Assembly: GCA_001443495.1 (NCBI GenBank) | Contig: LDXR01000029.1 | Location: 1 to 15,125 of the forward strand | Direction of reading: 5' to 3' | Length of the DNA: 15,125 bases | Source: a candidate division NC10 bacterium CSP1-5 | GTDB taxonomy: Bacteria > Methylomirabilota > Methylomirabilia > Methylomirabilales > CSP1-5 | In this document: piece after piece, positions 1-7,298 of the stretch | Position numbering within the stretch: position 1 is the stretch's first letter | Layout of the letters: every line of letters begins with the position of its first letter | Translations under genes and position numbers: made by a program | Notes under the pieces: generated by a model | Database searches by the model: none | What the model was told of the DNA's origin: nothing | What the model saw: the letters and a program-made list of their open reading frames with translations, nothing else

Positions 1-684
1 GAAGCGAAAAACCGTGGGATCGCCACTCATGTGTCCCTTGAAAAGCTGCCAATTGTTTGCTCCAGAGAACCGGGGCTCTCCCGTATAGACCAGGAGCAGG
101 TGCCGCTCCAGCTCGTCCAGAAACTCCCCTACAACCAGCGACCGGCGGACGATCCCGGTGCGTCCGAACTCGATCGCGCTGGCTCCTCCGAAGACAGCCG
201 CGTAGTAGTCTTGGTATCCCGTCGGCACTCGGATGGTCTGGGTCTCAACGGCCCGCGCATATTCGATGAGCTCGCTCTTCGACATCCGGCGCTTCCCGAG
301 GCGGGCCAACGCCGCTGTTGCGGCGACGGCCAGCGCAGAGGAGCCTCCGGTTCCCGCCCCCGCAGGCGCCTGACAGTCGGTGGTTACCTCAACGGCTGAC
401 AGGGGAACGAACGATCGGAGGAGGCGGGCCGTCAGTTCGAGGAAGCGGTTCTGCCGCCAATCGATCTGATCTGCTGAGGCCCAGAAGGCCTGCATGTCTC
501 GGTCCCGGGCGACGAGGTGGATCCCCCGCTCTTTGGTCTCCCGCACGGCGACCGTGGCACAGAGGTCGATGGCCACGTTGACGGTGACGGCAGGTTCATG
601 AAAGAGATACAGGGGAGGAATGTCGAGGGTCCCACCGGCGAAGTCGATCCGGGTGGGAGCGGACGCGACGATGGAACGGCTCAC
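1..684 (-). CDS. GHMP-family sugar (heptose-7-phosphate-type) kinase, C-terminus cut by window edge
   Basis: ATP-dependent cytoplasmic kinase, probably acting on a sugar or sugar phosphate. The 228 visible residues include an N-terminal substrate motif APTRIDFAGG (9-18), the GHMP glycine-rich ATP loop PAGAGTGGSSA (107-117), and GYQDYYAAVFGG (156-167) with the likely catalytic Asp159. Further on, YTGEPRFSGANNW (200-212) resembles the YTG..R.S...N segment of D-glycero-D-manno-heptose 7-phosphate kinases and related galactokinase-like enzymes. About 100 C-terminal residues are missing beyond base 1. The start is GTG at 684, inside the stop of the HAD gene (GTGA overlap), with a Shine-Dalgarno GAGGTGA at 689-695. 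The reading frame has no stop from 684 to 1. The phosphatase partner suggests a nucleotide-sugar or heptose route, but the exact substrate cannot be read from the sequence. Confidence 0.85.
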   Translation of the reverse strand, partial: MSRSIVASAPTRIDFAGGTLDIPPLYLFHEPAVTVNVAIDLCATVAVRETKERGIHLVARDRDMQAFWASADQIDWRQNRFLELTARLLRSFVPLSAVEVTTDCQAPAGAGTGGSSALAVAATAALARLGKRRMSKSELIEYARAVETQTIRVPTGYQDYYAAVFGGASAIEFGRTGIVRRSLVVGEFLDELERHLLLVYTGEPRFSGANNWQLFKGHMSGDPTVFRF

Positions 685-1367
685 CAGGTCACCTCATCCA
701 GGATTGTGCAGCGTCGGTGGGAGAACTCGGGGGTGAGTGTCGCATAGCCCCGCGCTTCCCGGAAGCGCTCCCGGACCGCGGAATCCGGACTCTCGAGCGC
801 CTCAGCCGGAACCCGACTGATCCAGAAGGTGTTGATCTGGGTGAGGCGGGCCTTGACCCGATCGAGCTCGCGCGGGTCATTATCCACCATGTCGAGGCGC
901 GCGAAACGTCCGGCCAGCGCCTCGACGACCTCCGCCTTGGCCTGTTCCCGGCCGGTGAAGAAGACCTCCTGGAAGAAACCGCTGATCCGTGCCCGGGTGA
1001 CCTTGTAGGCCTGCCAGGCCGGATCACCAAAAGAGAGGAGAAAGCAGGATACCCCTTCCCTCTGCAGTCGCTTGAGAAAGGGCTCCGAGTCCGGAAAGAG
1101 ATACGAACGGAGATCGGCAAAGCGTTCACGAAGCACGCCCTTGAGTTCGGCCGCGACGGAATCCGCCACCCGCCCTTGCCGGACCAGATGTTCCAAGTGC
1201 TTGTCGAGCGAGTATCCCGTGGGCCACACCACCCCGTAGCTCTCCTCCCAGATCTTGGCATCGATAGCAAATCGGGCAAATGCGGCGCGGACGTCCACCC
1301 AGAAGAATCGATCGGTATCAAAGAGGGTATGGTCAAAGTCGAGGAGGAACGCCCGTCCGCGATCCAT
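681..1367 (-). CDS. HAD-superfamily hydrolase (probable sugar-phosphate phosphatase)
   Basis: Cytoplasmic HAD phosphohydrolase of 228 residues. Motif I is LLDFDHTLFDTD, with nucleophile Asp10, acid/base Asp12 and Thr14. Motif II is LLSFGD with Ser112. A Lys within the KAEVVEAL segment fits motif III, and DMVDNDPRE (Asp162, Asp164) fits motif IV. The region between motifs I and II (about residues 20-100) looks like a helical C1-type cap. The stop overlaps the GTG start of the GHMP kinase by four bases, so the two are probably translationally coupled and may handle the same sugar phosphate. The start is uncertain. The frame stays open upstream to 1559, with other ATG codons at 1415 and 1490. 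I chose the ATG at 1367 because it puts motif I at the family's usual distance from the N-terminus and has GGGGTGA 11 nt upstream. The substrate is unknown. Confidence 0.8.
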   Translation of the reverse strand: MDRGRAFLLDFDHTLFDTDRFFWVDVRAAFARFAIDAKIWEESYGVVWPTGYSLDKHLEHLVRQGRVADSVAAELKGVLRERFADLRSYLFPDSEPFLKRLQREGVSCFLLSFGDPAWQAYKVTRARISGFFQEVFFTGREQAKAEVVEALAGRFARLDMVDNDPRELDRVKARLTQINTFWISRVPAEALESPDSAVRERFREARGYATLTPEFSHRRCTILDEVTW

Positions 1368-1543
1368 GTTTGAGCGCTTCACCCCGGCGACCACCGCCTC
1401 GAACGCTGCTTTCATCGCCCCAACGTCGTCCTCGATCCCGTCGATGCTTCCCTTGATAACGGACCAAGTCGCCTGGGTAGACGCCCGCATCGCCAGGTAA
1501 AGGGGGTGGCGAGAAAAATGCGATAGACCCCGACGACCGCCGC

Positions 1544-1573
1544 ATTGTACCCTAGACAAAGATGCGGGGACAA
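1544..1573 (-). promoter_or_regulatory. Putative sigma70-type promoter for the HAD/GHMP kinase pair
   Basis: On the minus strand, TTGTCC (1573-1568) and TACAAT (1549-1544) are separated by 18 bp. The -10 box matches five of six consensus bases and the -35 box four of six. Transcription would start near 1537, which rules out the most upstream in-frame start codon (1559) of the HAD frame. It lies in the short divergent gap before priA. No equally clear promoter was seen for priA. Confidence 0.45.
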
Positions 1574-1611
1574 GCCCTGAGAATGCCCGAAGCGAGAAGA
1601 GCGGCAGAGAG

Positions 1612-4071
1612 ATGATGGCTCCAGCAGATCGTCCCGCCTACGCCGAAGTCGCCCTGCCTACAGCCATTGACAAGACCCTCACCTATGCCGTCCCGTGCCA
1701 CCTCCGCCAGGCGGCCGCTCCAGGCAAGCGCGTCCTCGTCCCTCTGGGGCCGCGCGTCGTCTCCGGGTACCTGGTGCGCCTCCGGGAGCGCGTCGAGATC
1801 ACACGGCTCAAAGAGATTCAAGACATCCTCGATCCTGAACCTCTGCTCGATGAGCCCCTGCTGGAACTGACCCGCCGGGTCGCCGACTACTACGGCGCCC
1901 CCTGGGGAACGGTGATCAAGGCTGCCTTGCCCCCAGGGATTGATGCCTCGACCCGCCGCCTCGTTCGTCTCACCGAAGAGGGACGCCAGGCCCCGGCGCA
2001 AGGGACCCATGACCTCGGAACCCGGGAACTGGAGCTGCTCCGCCTCCTCGCCCCCGACATCGCGGTCCCTGTCAGTCGTTTGACCCGACAGCTTGGAAGG
2101 ATGACCCCCTCCCTCCTTCAGCGGCTTCGGGCCAAACGACTCCTGTCGGTGGAGACGTCTCGCCTCCCCCCTCGAGTCCGGGTGAGACACGAGCGATCGT
2201 TCCGCCTCATCCGTTCCGAGGAGGAGGTTGAGGCGGCCATCGCGCTGCTCAAGACTCGGGCCCCCCGTCAGGCAGAACTCCTCTCTCACCTCCTTCGCGT
2301 GGGAGGGACCTTACCGGCGCGTGAGATGAGGACCATCGCGGGGTCTCCCTCGGTCATCTTTGCCCTCATGAACAGAGGATTCATCGAACCTGTGCTCAGC
2401 GCCGTTTCCCGCGACCCCTTCAGGGACCTTCCGGTCACCCGCACGGATCCCCTCCCTCTCTCCTCGCCGCAGCGGGAGGCCCTCCGTCAGATCGAAGAGG
2501 CGGCCGCCGCAGAGCGCTACATCCCCTTCCTCCTCTTCGGCGTGACCGGCAGCGGCAAGACCGAGATCTACCTTCAGGCGATCGAGGGGGTCATGAAACA
2601 GGGAAGGCAGGCCTTGGTCCTGGTGCCGGAGATCGCCCTCACCCCCCGGACGGCGGAAAGATTCCGGGCCCGCTTCGGGGAGCGCGTCGCACTGCTCCAC
2701 AGCGCCCTCGCCCCGGGCGAGCGACTTGACCAGTGGCTTCGCATCCGAAGGGGAGAAGCCGACATCGTGGTCGGGGTCCGATCGGCGGTCTTCGCGCCGC
2801 TGCCCCGCCTGGGGATCGTGGTGGTGGATGAGGAGCACGATCCCGCCTATAAACAAGAGGACTCTCCCCGATACCACGGACGGGACGTAGCGCTCATCCG
2901 GGGGGAACTCACGTCGTGCCCGGTGGTGCTGGGGTCGGCCACCCCTTCCCTCGAAAGCTTTCACCGGGCGCAACTGGGCCAGTACCGGTTGGCCTCGCTG
3001 CCCGAGCGCATTGGCGCAAGCCTGCTGCCGAAGGTCACGGTGGTCGATCTTCGCCGGGAGCCGAAGGAGCCGGGGCGACGCCTCATCCTGTCCAGAATCC
3101 TGGAGGCCGGAATCCGCGCAGGACTCGATCGCCGAGAGCAGGTCCTGCTGCTCCTGAACCGGCGCGGGTATGCCACCTCCGTCCTCTGCCGCGACTGCGG
3201 CTATCTCCTCCGCTGCCCCTCCTGTCACGTCTCCCTCACTCTCCACCGGGGCGCCGGTGTCGTGCGGTGTCACTACTGTGAGTATCAGCGCCGGCCTCCG
3301 GATTGCTGCCCCGACTGCCGCGGCTCGAACCTGCGGCAGCTCGGACTGGGGACCGAGCAGGTGGAACGGGAACTGCAAACCCTCTTCCCCCACGCCCGGA
3401 TTGCCCGGATGGACCGGGATACGACGGCCGGCCGTCAGGGACATCACCTTGTCTTACAGCGACTGGAACGCGGGGATCTCGATATCCTGGCGGGGACGCA
3501 GATGATCGCCAAGGGACACGACTACCCGAACGTGACGGTCGTGGGAGTCCTCTCGGCGGACATCGGCCTGAACCTCCCCGACTTCCGTGCGGGTGAGCGG
3601 ACCTTTGCGCTGCTCACCCAGATGGTGGGCCGCTCCGGCAGGGGCTCGCGCCTCGGGGACGCCGTGATTCAGACGTATAACCCCGATCATTACTGCATCC
3701 AGGCGGCCCTGAATCAAGACTTTCTCTCCTTCGCCCGGGAGGAGCTGACGCGCCGCCAAGAGCGGAACCTTCCCCCTTTCACCCGCCTCATTCGTCTGCT
3801 CATTTCCAGCCCGCAGGAGAAGAGGGCGGCCGAGACGGCTGAACAGCTTGGGACGCTGCTGCGGCAGGATCCGATGGCACTGGAGATCGACGGTCCCGCC
3901 CCTGCTCCCCTCTCCCGGCTCCGCGGTCGATTCCGGTGGCACCTGTTCGTCAAGGGCCCGCCGGAGACCCCTCTCCGCTCGAAGGTGGCCCACGCGCTCG
4001 AAGCCTTTACGGTCCCCCGCGGAGGATCGATTCATCTCGAGATCGACGTGGACCCAGTGGATACCCTGTGA
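1612..4071 (+). CDS. priA: Primosomal protein N' / replication restart helicase PriA
   Basis: A 3'-to-5' superfamily 2 DNA helicase that recognises stalled or D-loop forks and reloads the replisome. At 819 residues it is close to the longer Bacillus-type PriA (about 805) rather than the E. coli form (732). The N-terminal fork-binding domain starts YAEVALPTAIDKTLTYAVP. The Walker A motif is GVTGSGKT (310-317, Lys316) and the Walker B motif is DEEHD (406-410), in the family context VVVDEEHDPAYKQED. Eight zinc-binding cysteines appear in the expected CxxC pairs: 526/529, 535/538, 553/556 and 566/569. The helicase C-terminal lobe has GTQMIAKGHD (628-637) and QMVGRSGRG (670-678). Tandem ATG codons stand at 1612 and 1615; either could be used, with a weak purine-rich GGCAGAGAG upstream. 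It stands alone, divergent from the HAD gene. Confidence 0.97.
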   Translation: MMAPADRPAYAEVALPTAIDKTLTYAVPCHLRQAAAPGKRVLVPLGPRVVSGYLVRLRERVEITRLKEIQDILDPEPLLDEPLLELTRRVADYYGAPWGTVIKAALPPGIDASTRRLVRLTEEGRQAPAQGTHDLGTRELELLRLLAPDIAVPVSRLTRQLGRMTPSLLQRLRAKRLLSVETSRLPPRVRVRHERSFRLIRSEEEVEAAIALLKTRAPRQAELLSHLLRVGGTLPAREMRTIAGSPSVIFALMNRGFIEPVLSAVSRDPFRDLPVTRTDPLPLSSPQREALRQIEEAAAAERYIPFLLFGVTGSGKTEIYLQAIEGVMKQGRQALVLVPEIALTPRTAERFRARFGERVALLHSALAPGERLDQWLRIRRGEADIVVGVRSAVFAPLPRLGIVVVDEEHDPAYKQEDSPRYHGRDVALIRGELTSCPVVLGSATPSLESFHRAQLGQYRLASLPERIGASLLPKVTVVDLRREPKEPGRRLILSRILEAGIRAGLDRREQVLLLLNRRGYATSVLCRDCGYLLRCPSCHVSLTLHRGAGVVRCHYCEYQRRPPDCCPDCRGSNLRQLGLGTEQVERELQTLFPHARIARMDRDTTAGRQGHHLVLQRLERGDLDILAGTQMIAKGHDYPNVTVVGVLSADIGLNLPDFRAGERTFALLTQMVGRSGRGSRLGDAVIQTYNPDHYCIQAALNQDFLSFAREELTRRQERNLPPFTRLIRLLISSPQEKRAAETAEQLGTLLRQDPMALEIDGPAPAPLSRLRGRFRWHLFVKGPPETPLRSKVAHALEAFTVPRGGSIHLEIDVDPVDTL

Positions 4072-4095
4072 GGCTCACCCGTCAGAGCTCCTCAA

Positions 4096-4122
4096 TTGAC
4101 TTGGTCCGTCTTTTGCTATAAG
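4096..4122 (+). promoter_or_regulatory. Sigma70-type promoter with extended -10, driving the HEAT / HD-GYP operon
   Basis: TTGACT (4096-4101) and TATAAG (4117-4122) each match five of six consensus bases. The -10 is preceded by TG one base upstream (TGCTATAAG), an extended -10. The 15-bp spacer is shorter than ideal, which the extended -10 could compensate. It lies 25 bp after the priA stop. Transcription would start near 4129, giving a leader of about 54 nt before the ATG at 4183. Confidence 0.6.
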
Positions 4123-4133
4123 GTTCAGGTGAA

Positions 4134-4181
4134 CACCGGTCGGCGAGACCGTGGAGGCAAGACGCAGGCGGAAAGCCGGTG
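4134..4181 (+). promoter_or_regulatory. Inverted repeat spanning the leader of the HEAT-protein gene
   Basis: CACCGG (4134-4139) is complementary to CCGGTG (4176-4181), which ends one base before the ATG at 4183. A competing inner hairpin, CGGTC (4138-4142) with GACCG (4147-4151), overlaps the left arm. Two exclusive folds near the start codon could affect translation, but short GC-rich matches also arise by chance. No known riboswitch consensus was recognised. Confidence 0.25.
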
Positions 4182-4182
4182 C

Positions 4183-5898
4183 ATGGTGAGGGACGACAGT
4201 AGAGACCGTCAGACGGATGCCGGTTTTTCCCGCGAGTTGGCTGAGATTCTCGTCGGCATCAAGAAGGCCACCAAGATCTTTCTGGCCTATCCGGGAAAGC
4301 ACCCTGCCAGGGCTCAGGCCCTCGAGCGCACCCACAAACAGATTGCACAACTCCTCTCGCAGCAGGCCCCGCTTTCCCTCCAGATCAGGGGCGGCGGTTT
4401 CGCCTGCGCCGATGTCCCCGTGGGACGGAATCATCCCCTCTTGCAGGGCTTTGTCCTCGAGTTCACCCGCCGGGGGATTCAGGCCATCCGTTTTCTCCCC
4501 GGGGTTCGTCCCGAGGACCTCCAGCACATCACCGACCTGCTGATCACCGACGCCGCGACGCTGTCCCGGCAGGGGGGCGGCCGGGCCTTCCTCCAGGGGC
4601 GCGGAGTGAGCATGGTTGAGGTCGAGGAGCTCGACGTGAAATTTGAGACCCTCTCCCCCCGGGTCGAGCGTGTGAGCGGAGGAGAGAGCGGGTCAGAACC
4701 GGTCCAGCAGGCCGCGCAACCGGCTCCGACCGAGGTCGCCGCCCGAGAGGCGGCTCAAATGCCCGCGGGCGAAACTGGCGGGGAATCGGCCACGCCGACG
4801 GGCAGTTCTGAAGAAGCTGGGGGAGCGGAGGCAGCAGAGGGAGCGAAGGCAGAAGATGCAGTCCCACCTGACCTGGAGGTCCTCATCATCGAACTCCAGA
4901 AGACCGATGGGCCAGCTCGGTACGAGTATCTCACGGAGGAGCTGTCGCGCCGGGGGCGCGAGACATTGGCCCAGGGCGAGGGAAATACCTGCCTGCGGAT
5001 CATGGCTGCCCTTGCCATGGAGCTCCACCCGTCGAGCTCCAAGGAAGAGAGGATCACGCGCTACGCCCGCTGGACCCTGCGGTCGATGCTGGATGAAACC
5101 GGCCCGCAGCTTTTGGTTGATGGCTTCTGCCGGCGCGGGCCGGTCCCGGAGCATCAATTGGTCCATCTCTTGCTTACGGTGAAGGAGGAGACCGCTCCCG
5201 CAGTGGTGAAGCAGCTCCTGATCGAAAGGGAGATGGGAGCCCGCCAAAGGCTGGCGGATATCCTCGTCCAGATGGGGGCTGCCGCCCTGCCGGCGGTTCA
5301 ATCGGCGCTCACGGCGCCGTCCTGGGAAGCGGCCAGGCGCCTGTTCCCTCTGCTGCCGCGGCTCGCGGTGCCTGAGGTCGCAGAGAGCCTGAAGCGGCTG
5401 TTCCGGCATTCCGATCCCAGGATCCGCCGCGAGAGCATCCGGCTCTACGGGCAGTTGGGCGCGGAGCAGGGCGACGAGCCGCTGCTCGGCGCGTTAGGGG
5501 ATGCCGACACGTCGGTGCGACAGGCGGCCATCGCTGCGCTGGGAGGACTCAAGGTGAAGACCGCCGTTCCGCCCCTCCGCCAACTCGCGGAGGCGCATCC
5601 GGGCACCCGGGACCTCGAGGAACAGAAGAAAGCCATCGCTGCGCTCGGGGCCATCGGGGACCCCCAGGTCCTGCCCACCCTCATCGCCCTGTTGCACCGA
5701 AGGCGGTGGCTGTCCCGGCGCAGGACGGAGGAGCTCCGGATCGCCGCCGCATACGCCCTGGGCGCCCTGAGGATGCCGGAGGCCATGGAGGCCTTGCAGG
5801 CGGCGGCCCGATCGGCGCCTGCAGCGTTGAAGCAGGCTTGCGAGGCCGCCCTCAGGGGTGGCCGCTCCTCTGAGAAGGAAACCGAGGGAGCCCGATGA
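4183..5898 (+). CDS. HEAT-repeat protein with N-terminal module shared with the downstream HD-GYP protein
   Basis: I do not recognise a named family for the whole protein (571 residues from ATG 4183). Three parts are visible. Residues about 18-152 form a globular module with the landmark AYPGKHPA (35-42), a central ADVPVGRNHPLLQGF segment (76-90), then RFLPGVRPEDLQHITDLL (103-120) and RGVSMVEV (140-147). The same pattern recurs in the HD-GYP protein. Residues about 160-228 are a low-complexity Ala/Glu/Pro/Gly linker. Residues about 230-560 are alpha-helical HEAT-type repeats, clearest at 400-470 (DPRIRRESIRLYGQLG, DTSVRQAAIAALGGL) and 483-545. There is no signal peptide or membrane helix, so it is probably cytoplasmic. 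Its stop overlaps the next ATG (ATGA). Earlier in-frame codons lie inside the promoter and are unlikely starts. It may be a scaffold or adaptor for the HD-GYP partner (inference). Confidence 0.8.
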   Translation: MVRDDSRDRQTDAGFSRELAEILVGIKKATKIFLAYPGKHPARAQALERTHKQIAQLLSQQAPLSLQIRGGGFACADVPVGRNHPLLQGFVLEFTRRGIQAIRFLPGVRPEDLQHITDLLITDAATLSRQGGGRAFLQGRGVSMVEVEELDVKFETLSPRVERVSGGESGSEPVQQAAQPAPTEVAAREAAQMPAGETGGESATPTGSSEEAGGAEAAEGAKAEDAVPPDLEVLIIELQKTDGPARYEYLTEELSRRGRETLAQGEGNTCLRIMAALAMELHPSSSKEERITRYARWTLRSMLDETGPQLLVDGFCRRGPVPEHQLVHLLLTVKEETAPAVVKQLLIEREMGARQRLADILVQMGAAALPAVQSALTAPSWEAARRLFPLLPRLAVPEVAESLKRLFRHSDPRIRRESIRLYGQLGAEQGDEPLLGALGDADTSVRQAAIAALGGLKVKTAVPPLRQLAEAHPGTRDLEEQKKAIAALGAIGDPQVLPTLIALLHRRRWLSRRRTEELRIAAAYALGALRMPEAMEALQAAARSAPAALKQACEAALRGGRSSEKETEGAR

Positions 5899-7298
5899 GT
5901 TCTGAGTTCAGAGACGCGGAACAGTTCCTCTTGAGTCTCAACGCCGCCTGGAAGAATCTCGGCCTCTACTCCCCCACCCATCCGGCCGCGACCACCGCCT
6001 TGCAGAACCTGAGAAGCGCCTTCGAGAAGCTGCTGGGAGCCCGGGAGCAGATCACCCTGGGCCTCCTCCACGATACCTTGGTCATAGATGGGGTGCCCCT
6101 GACGACCAAGCCTGAGCTCTACCAGAACTTCATGACGCGGCTCGAGAAGGGGGAAATCCAGGGGCTGGCCCTCCTGAAGGGCTGTACGTTGGAGGAGCTT
6201 CGGCACCTGGTAGAGCTTCTGGGGCGGAATGTCAAGCGTGACGAGCTCGAGCAGGAGTTCAAGAGACGCGGAGTCTCCCACATCCTCATCGTGCAACTCA
6301 GTCAGGACGGGGCAGAGCCACCCCGAAAGGTCGAGGTGGTGGAGGAACGGGTCGGGGCGGGAGCTATCTACAGCCGCGCGCTGCAGACCATCCGCAAGGT
6401 CTTCCAAGAGGTGCGGTTCGGGAAGGTCCCCTCCGTGGGGGACGTACAACGCACGGTGGAGGACATGGTGGGGGGCATCTTAAAGGGGAAACACTCGCTC
6501 ATGGCCCTGACCATGATCAAGAGCTACGACGAGTATCTGTTCAATCACTCGGTGAACGTGGGGATCCTCACCATGGCCTTGGGAGAGACGATGGGCCTTG
6601 ACGTGGCGGCCCTCAAGGAACTGGGGCTGGGCGCGCTGCTCCATGATCTGGGGAAGATCAACATCCCCGAAACGATCATCCGTGCGCCCCGAAAGCTGAC
6701 CGATGAGGAATGGGAAATCATCAAACGGCACCCGGTGGATGGGGTGAAGATCCTGGAGCAGATGGGGGTGCAATCAGAGATCGCCCTCCGGGTGACGAAG
6801 GAACACCACATCGACTTCGACGGGAGAGGGTACCCCCGGTTGGGGCCTGACGAGCAGCCCCACCCCTATAGCATGATCGTCCACGTCGCCGACACGTATG
6901 ATGCCATGACCACGGTTCGAGTGTACTCGGGACCTGCCGACCCGAACCAGGCGATCTCGCGGATGAAGAAGCTGGCCGGAACCGCCCTGAACCCGCTGAC
7001 TCTCGATAGCTTCGTCGATATGCTCGGCATCTATCCCCCGGGAACCGCGGTGCGTCTGACAACGGGAGAGATCGGCGTGGTGACCCGTCCGGGCGGGGAG
7101 GATGCTGCTCGGCCCTGGGTCCGCATCGTGCAGGATCGCGAGGGAAAGGCGGTGGAGGGAGAAGAGGTCAACCTGATGGAGTGGGATCCGCAGGGGGAAG
7201 ACTACGCCAGGACCATAGTGATCGCGCTTGACCCGACGATCCGCCGGATCGATGTGGCGAAGGTACTCCAAGACAACGAGGCTAAGCTGGCGGGGTGA
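5895..7298 (+). CDS. HD-GYP domain protein, probable cyclic-di-GMP phosphodiesterase
   Basis: Cytoplasmic, 467 residues, probably hydrolysing cyclic di-GMP. Residues about 5-137 are an uncharacterised module resembling the N-terminus of the gene upstream (YSPTHPA 25-31, IDGVPL 64-69, RRGVSHILIVQL 124-135). The HD-GYP core follows: His218 in FNHSVNVG, His250-Asp251 in LLHDLGK, His279 in KRHPVDG, His304-His305 and the GYP signature FDGRGYP (308-314), and Asp333 in VADTYDAMT. All expected metal ligands of a binuclear HD-GYP site appear present. The usual HHE triplet reads HHI (Ile306). The C-terminal tail, YPPGTAVRLTTGEIGVV (380-396), is typical of HD-GYP proteins. No receiver, PAS or membrane segment is present. 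The ATG lies in ATGA overlapping the upstream stop, so the two proteins are probably coupled. The 3' end overlaps the convergent HEAT gene. Confidence 0.9.
   Translation: MSSEFRDAEQFLLSLNAAWKNLGLYSPTHPAATTALQNLRSAFEKLLGAREQITLGLLHDTLVIDGVPLTTKPELYQNFMTRLEKGEIQGLALLKGCTLEELRHLVELLGRNVKRDELEQEFKRRGVSHILIVQLSQDGAEPPRKVEVVEERVGAGAIYSRALQTIRKVFQEVRFGKVPSVGDVQRTVEDMVGGILKGKHSLMALTMIKSYDEYLFNHSVNVGILTMALGETMGLDVAALKELGLGALLHDLGKINIPETIIRAPRKLTDEEWEIIKRHPVDGVKILEQMGVQSEIALRVTKEHHIDFDGRGYPRLGPDEQPHPYSMIVHVADTYDAMTTVRVYSGPADPNQAISRMKKLAGTALNPLTLDSFVDMLGIYPPGTAVRLTTGEIGVVTRPGGEDAARPWVRIVQDREGKAVEGEEVNLMEWDPQGEDYARTIVIALDPTIRRIDVAKVLQDNEAKLAG

Noticed and set aside
1552-3447. Two long minus-strand open frames opposite priA
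   Set aside because: Antisense shadows of a clearly conserved helicase gene; no ribosome site or recognisable domain.
4129-4182. Possible GEMM-type cyclic-di-GMP riboswitch in the leader of the HEAT/HD-GYP operon (contains GACGCAGGCGGAAAGCC)
   Set aside because: Some GEMM-like words are present (GACGCA, AAAGCC), but the conserved GGCAAACC and GACGCAAAGCC strings, the tetraloop stem and the required length are missing.
5445-6449. Minus-strand open frame spanning the HEAT and HD-GYP genes
   Set aside because: Antisense shadow; crosses the overlap of two well-supported plus-strand genes and has no recognisable domain.
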